From assembly GCA_035236585.1 (NCBI GenBank), contig CP141136.1, forward strand, positions 33,750,949 to 33,814,948: 64,000 nt of DNA. Reading direction: 5' to 3'. This document shows positions 62,357 through 64,000 of this stretch, piece by piece. The notes under the pieces are model-generated. The model was given only the letters and a program-made list of their open reading frames with translations. It ran no database searches and was not told where the DNA came from. Numbering within the stretch: position 1 is the stretch's first letter; every line of letters begins with the position of its first letter. Made by a program: the position numbers and the translations under genes. The DNA is from Warburgia ugandensis (lineage: Eukaryota > Streptophyta > Magnoliopsida > Canellales > Canellaceae).

Positions 62357-64000
62357 TATGACGACCCGAGTCTTTATATGCATTTTTAAATGCAAAACTA
62401 ATTCCTAATGCGTGATCGATCCCTATTTGAAACAATTTTATAAAAACAATGCAATGCACCAAAATATTCTTTTTCTTTTAAATTCATTTTGAAAACCCCA
62501 AGTGTAAAGTACTATTGTCTTCATCCATATTTGCATCCACCTTGATTTACTCTGCCTTAAGTCAAATTCTTCGAAGACCTGAGATATTGTAAACAATGTA
62601 CAATATCTTAGCAAGTTTTTATTTGTGTAGGTAGTTTCACATCTATTATACTAATTTTGAAATCCAATTCTATATAATATTTCAAATTATTTTTCATGCA
62701 GTTCTAAAGAATATAATGATCAGATTAGAGGTAGGAACATAATTGACACCACATGCCAACCTCAATTTATAGTTTCATGTTAAAACATTTCAGATAACAT
62801 CAATATAAAACATGCATGACTTTTAAATGCATATTTTTCAAATGATTGAATCTGTATGATAAATTCAAATAAATTGTAATATATAATGTAACACAAAATC
62901 ACATGAATGCATAACTTGTAAATTATGTGAAAGATCCTCCATTTAACTTGATAATTCAAATGCCATAAGCTCCTTAAAATATTAAAATAGCAATCGATTA
63001 AACTGTGAACGTTGGCAATCCCGAACTGACAACGTCATCATCACGTGCACATATACACCTCGGCGAACACATCAGTTGGTTGGTCATGAGTACTCATCTA
63101 AAGACCATCATCATGTCAATTTATGTGGGGTCACAAAACAGAAATCTCATGGTACTATGCTCATGACTAACTAATTAAATTGTGTCTTCGGTATCTAGAG
63201 ACCAACCACCATAGACTCCATGACGTCTATGCATATGTCTTGAGAAGGGTTTCGTGAACACTTCTAGTGGTCATTTGCCTAACACAATAGTCGAGAACAA
63301 TAGGTGCCTCTTTGTGCATGGATACCTACCACCTTGGGTGATTAGAGGCCAAGAGGCCAAACCCGTACAACCTCTTAGCATAGTGGCCATCAGGCTCATT
63401 AACCTGAGCAAACATGTACCTCAATCCAAATGTCATTAAATTATATATCGTATATCTCATGCAAAACTATGCATTTCCTTCACTCATTTCACAACATAGG
63501 ATTGATGCAATTTCAAGTATAATCATTTTTTTCAAAAACATACAACTGCGTGTAAGAGAATGAGCAACATCACTTTCAGTTTTCATATAAAGGTATGCAT
63601 CATGGTTATAAAGGGGTGTGTTTGTGTTATATATATATATATATATATATCACATGTCTCATTAGTAAATCTTGTATTTTTTAAAGTTCAAACAATGCAA
63701 CATGACAAAATATCAATTTTATAATAATCAAGTAGTCTCAAATGGAAAGCATGATCATCAAAATGATTTGATTATTTGAAATCTACATATTTTAATAAAG
63801 CTGATAAAATGCTCAAAATCCCAATGGAAAATAAATATTAAAACCACCCACCTCAAACACGATTATACCAATCTTCAAAATGCTGAATAAGCTTAGTCCG
63901 TATCAGTCAGCACATGTATATTATAATGTCATTTATCTTACTTACAAATTCTTAATTGTGACTTATTTAGTCTTTGATTACCATTAACATGGTGATCCTG
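62357..64000 (+). mobile_element. Start of a long LTR of the same family, running off the window
   Basis: It starts TATGACGACCCGAG (one change from TGTGACGACC). It then follows the 9.9-13.3 kb copy in inverse: leader with GATCGATCCCTATTTG, the 62510-62710 block and the AGTGGTCATTTGCCTAACAC/AGAGGCCAAGAGGCC block at 63270-63400. The open frame at 63254-63439 is within this repeat and is not a gene. The right end is outside the window. Confidence 0.65.
63628..63650. repeat. (AT)n microsatellite
   Basis: About 11 AT units lie inside the terminal LTR copy. Confidence 0.9.

Overview
The window is AT-rich, repeat-dominated nuclear DNA of a flowering plant. Evidence: GT-AG introns in a plant-type HSP70-15/HSP110-like gene, remains of a plant receptor-like cytoplasmic kinase of the PTI1-like class, Au-type SINEs, plant LINE reverse-transcriptase remnants, and small LTR elements primed by initiator tRNA-Met. 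I cannot name the species. There are no prokaryotic features.

Layout. 1-33.4 kb is intergenic retroelement DNA with no intact gene. Its main component is one family of long terminal repeats (termini TGTGACGACCC... and ...ATTACA; Ty3/gypsy, perhaps Tekay/Del, by inference). Two copies are solo LTRs with perfect 5-bp target duplications (15189-17813, ATAAT; 30516-33442, GACAA). Further diverged copies lie at about 1-2.3 kb, 9.9-13.3 kb, 17.8-20.6 kb and 23.2-27.1 kb (reverse), and about 22.6-30.0 kb and 62.36 kb to the window end (forward). A compact head-to-head array of terminal-repeat-in-miniature (TRIM) elements with 220-bp LTRs lies at 13.29-15.12 kb. Long GA microsatellites, a 159-bp tandem duplication and degenerate repeats fill much of the rest.

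34.7-38.8 kb holds a dead kinase fragment (reverse strand) bracketed by short inverted, GATATC-rich arms. The only gene that looks functional is the Hsp70/Hsp110-type chaperone at 39.5-58.5 kb (forward). It has nine coding exons encoding 857 residues, a 5'-UTR intron, and heat-shock-element-like sites upstream. Its fourth coding intron is 12,044 bp and carries three antisense LINE fragments and two Au SINEs, one of them inserted inside a LINE with a perfect 14-bp target duplication. Just past the gene is a minisatellite of about 60-bp units (58.8-59.1 kb). The rest is AT-rich DNA with a third Au SINE and the start of another long LTR.

I found no new multi-gene system. The interesting content is transposon biology: solo-LTR formation, TRIM array structure, nested insertions, and a gene that keeps a coherent reading frame despite a very large transposon-filled intron.
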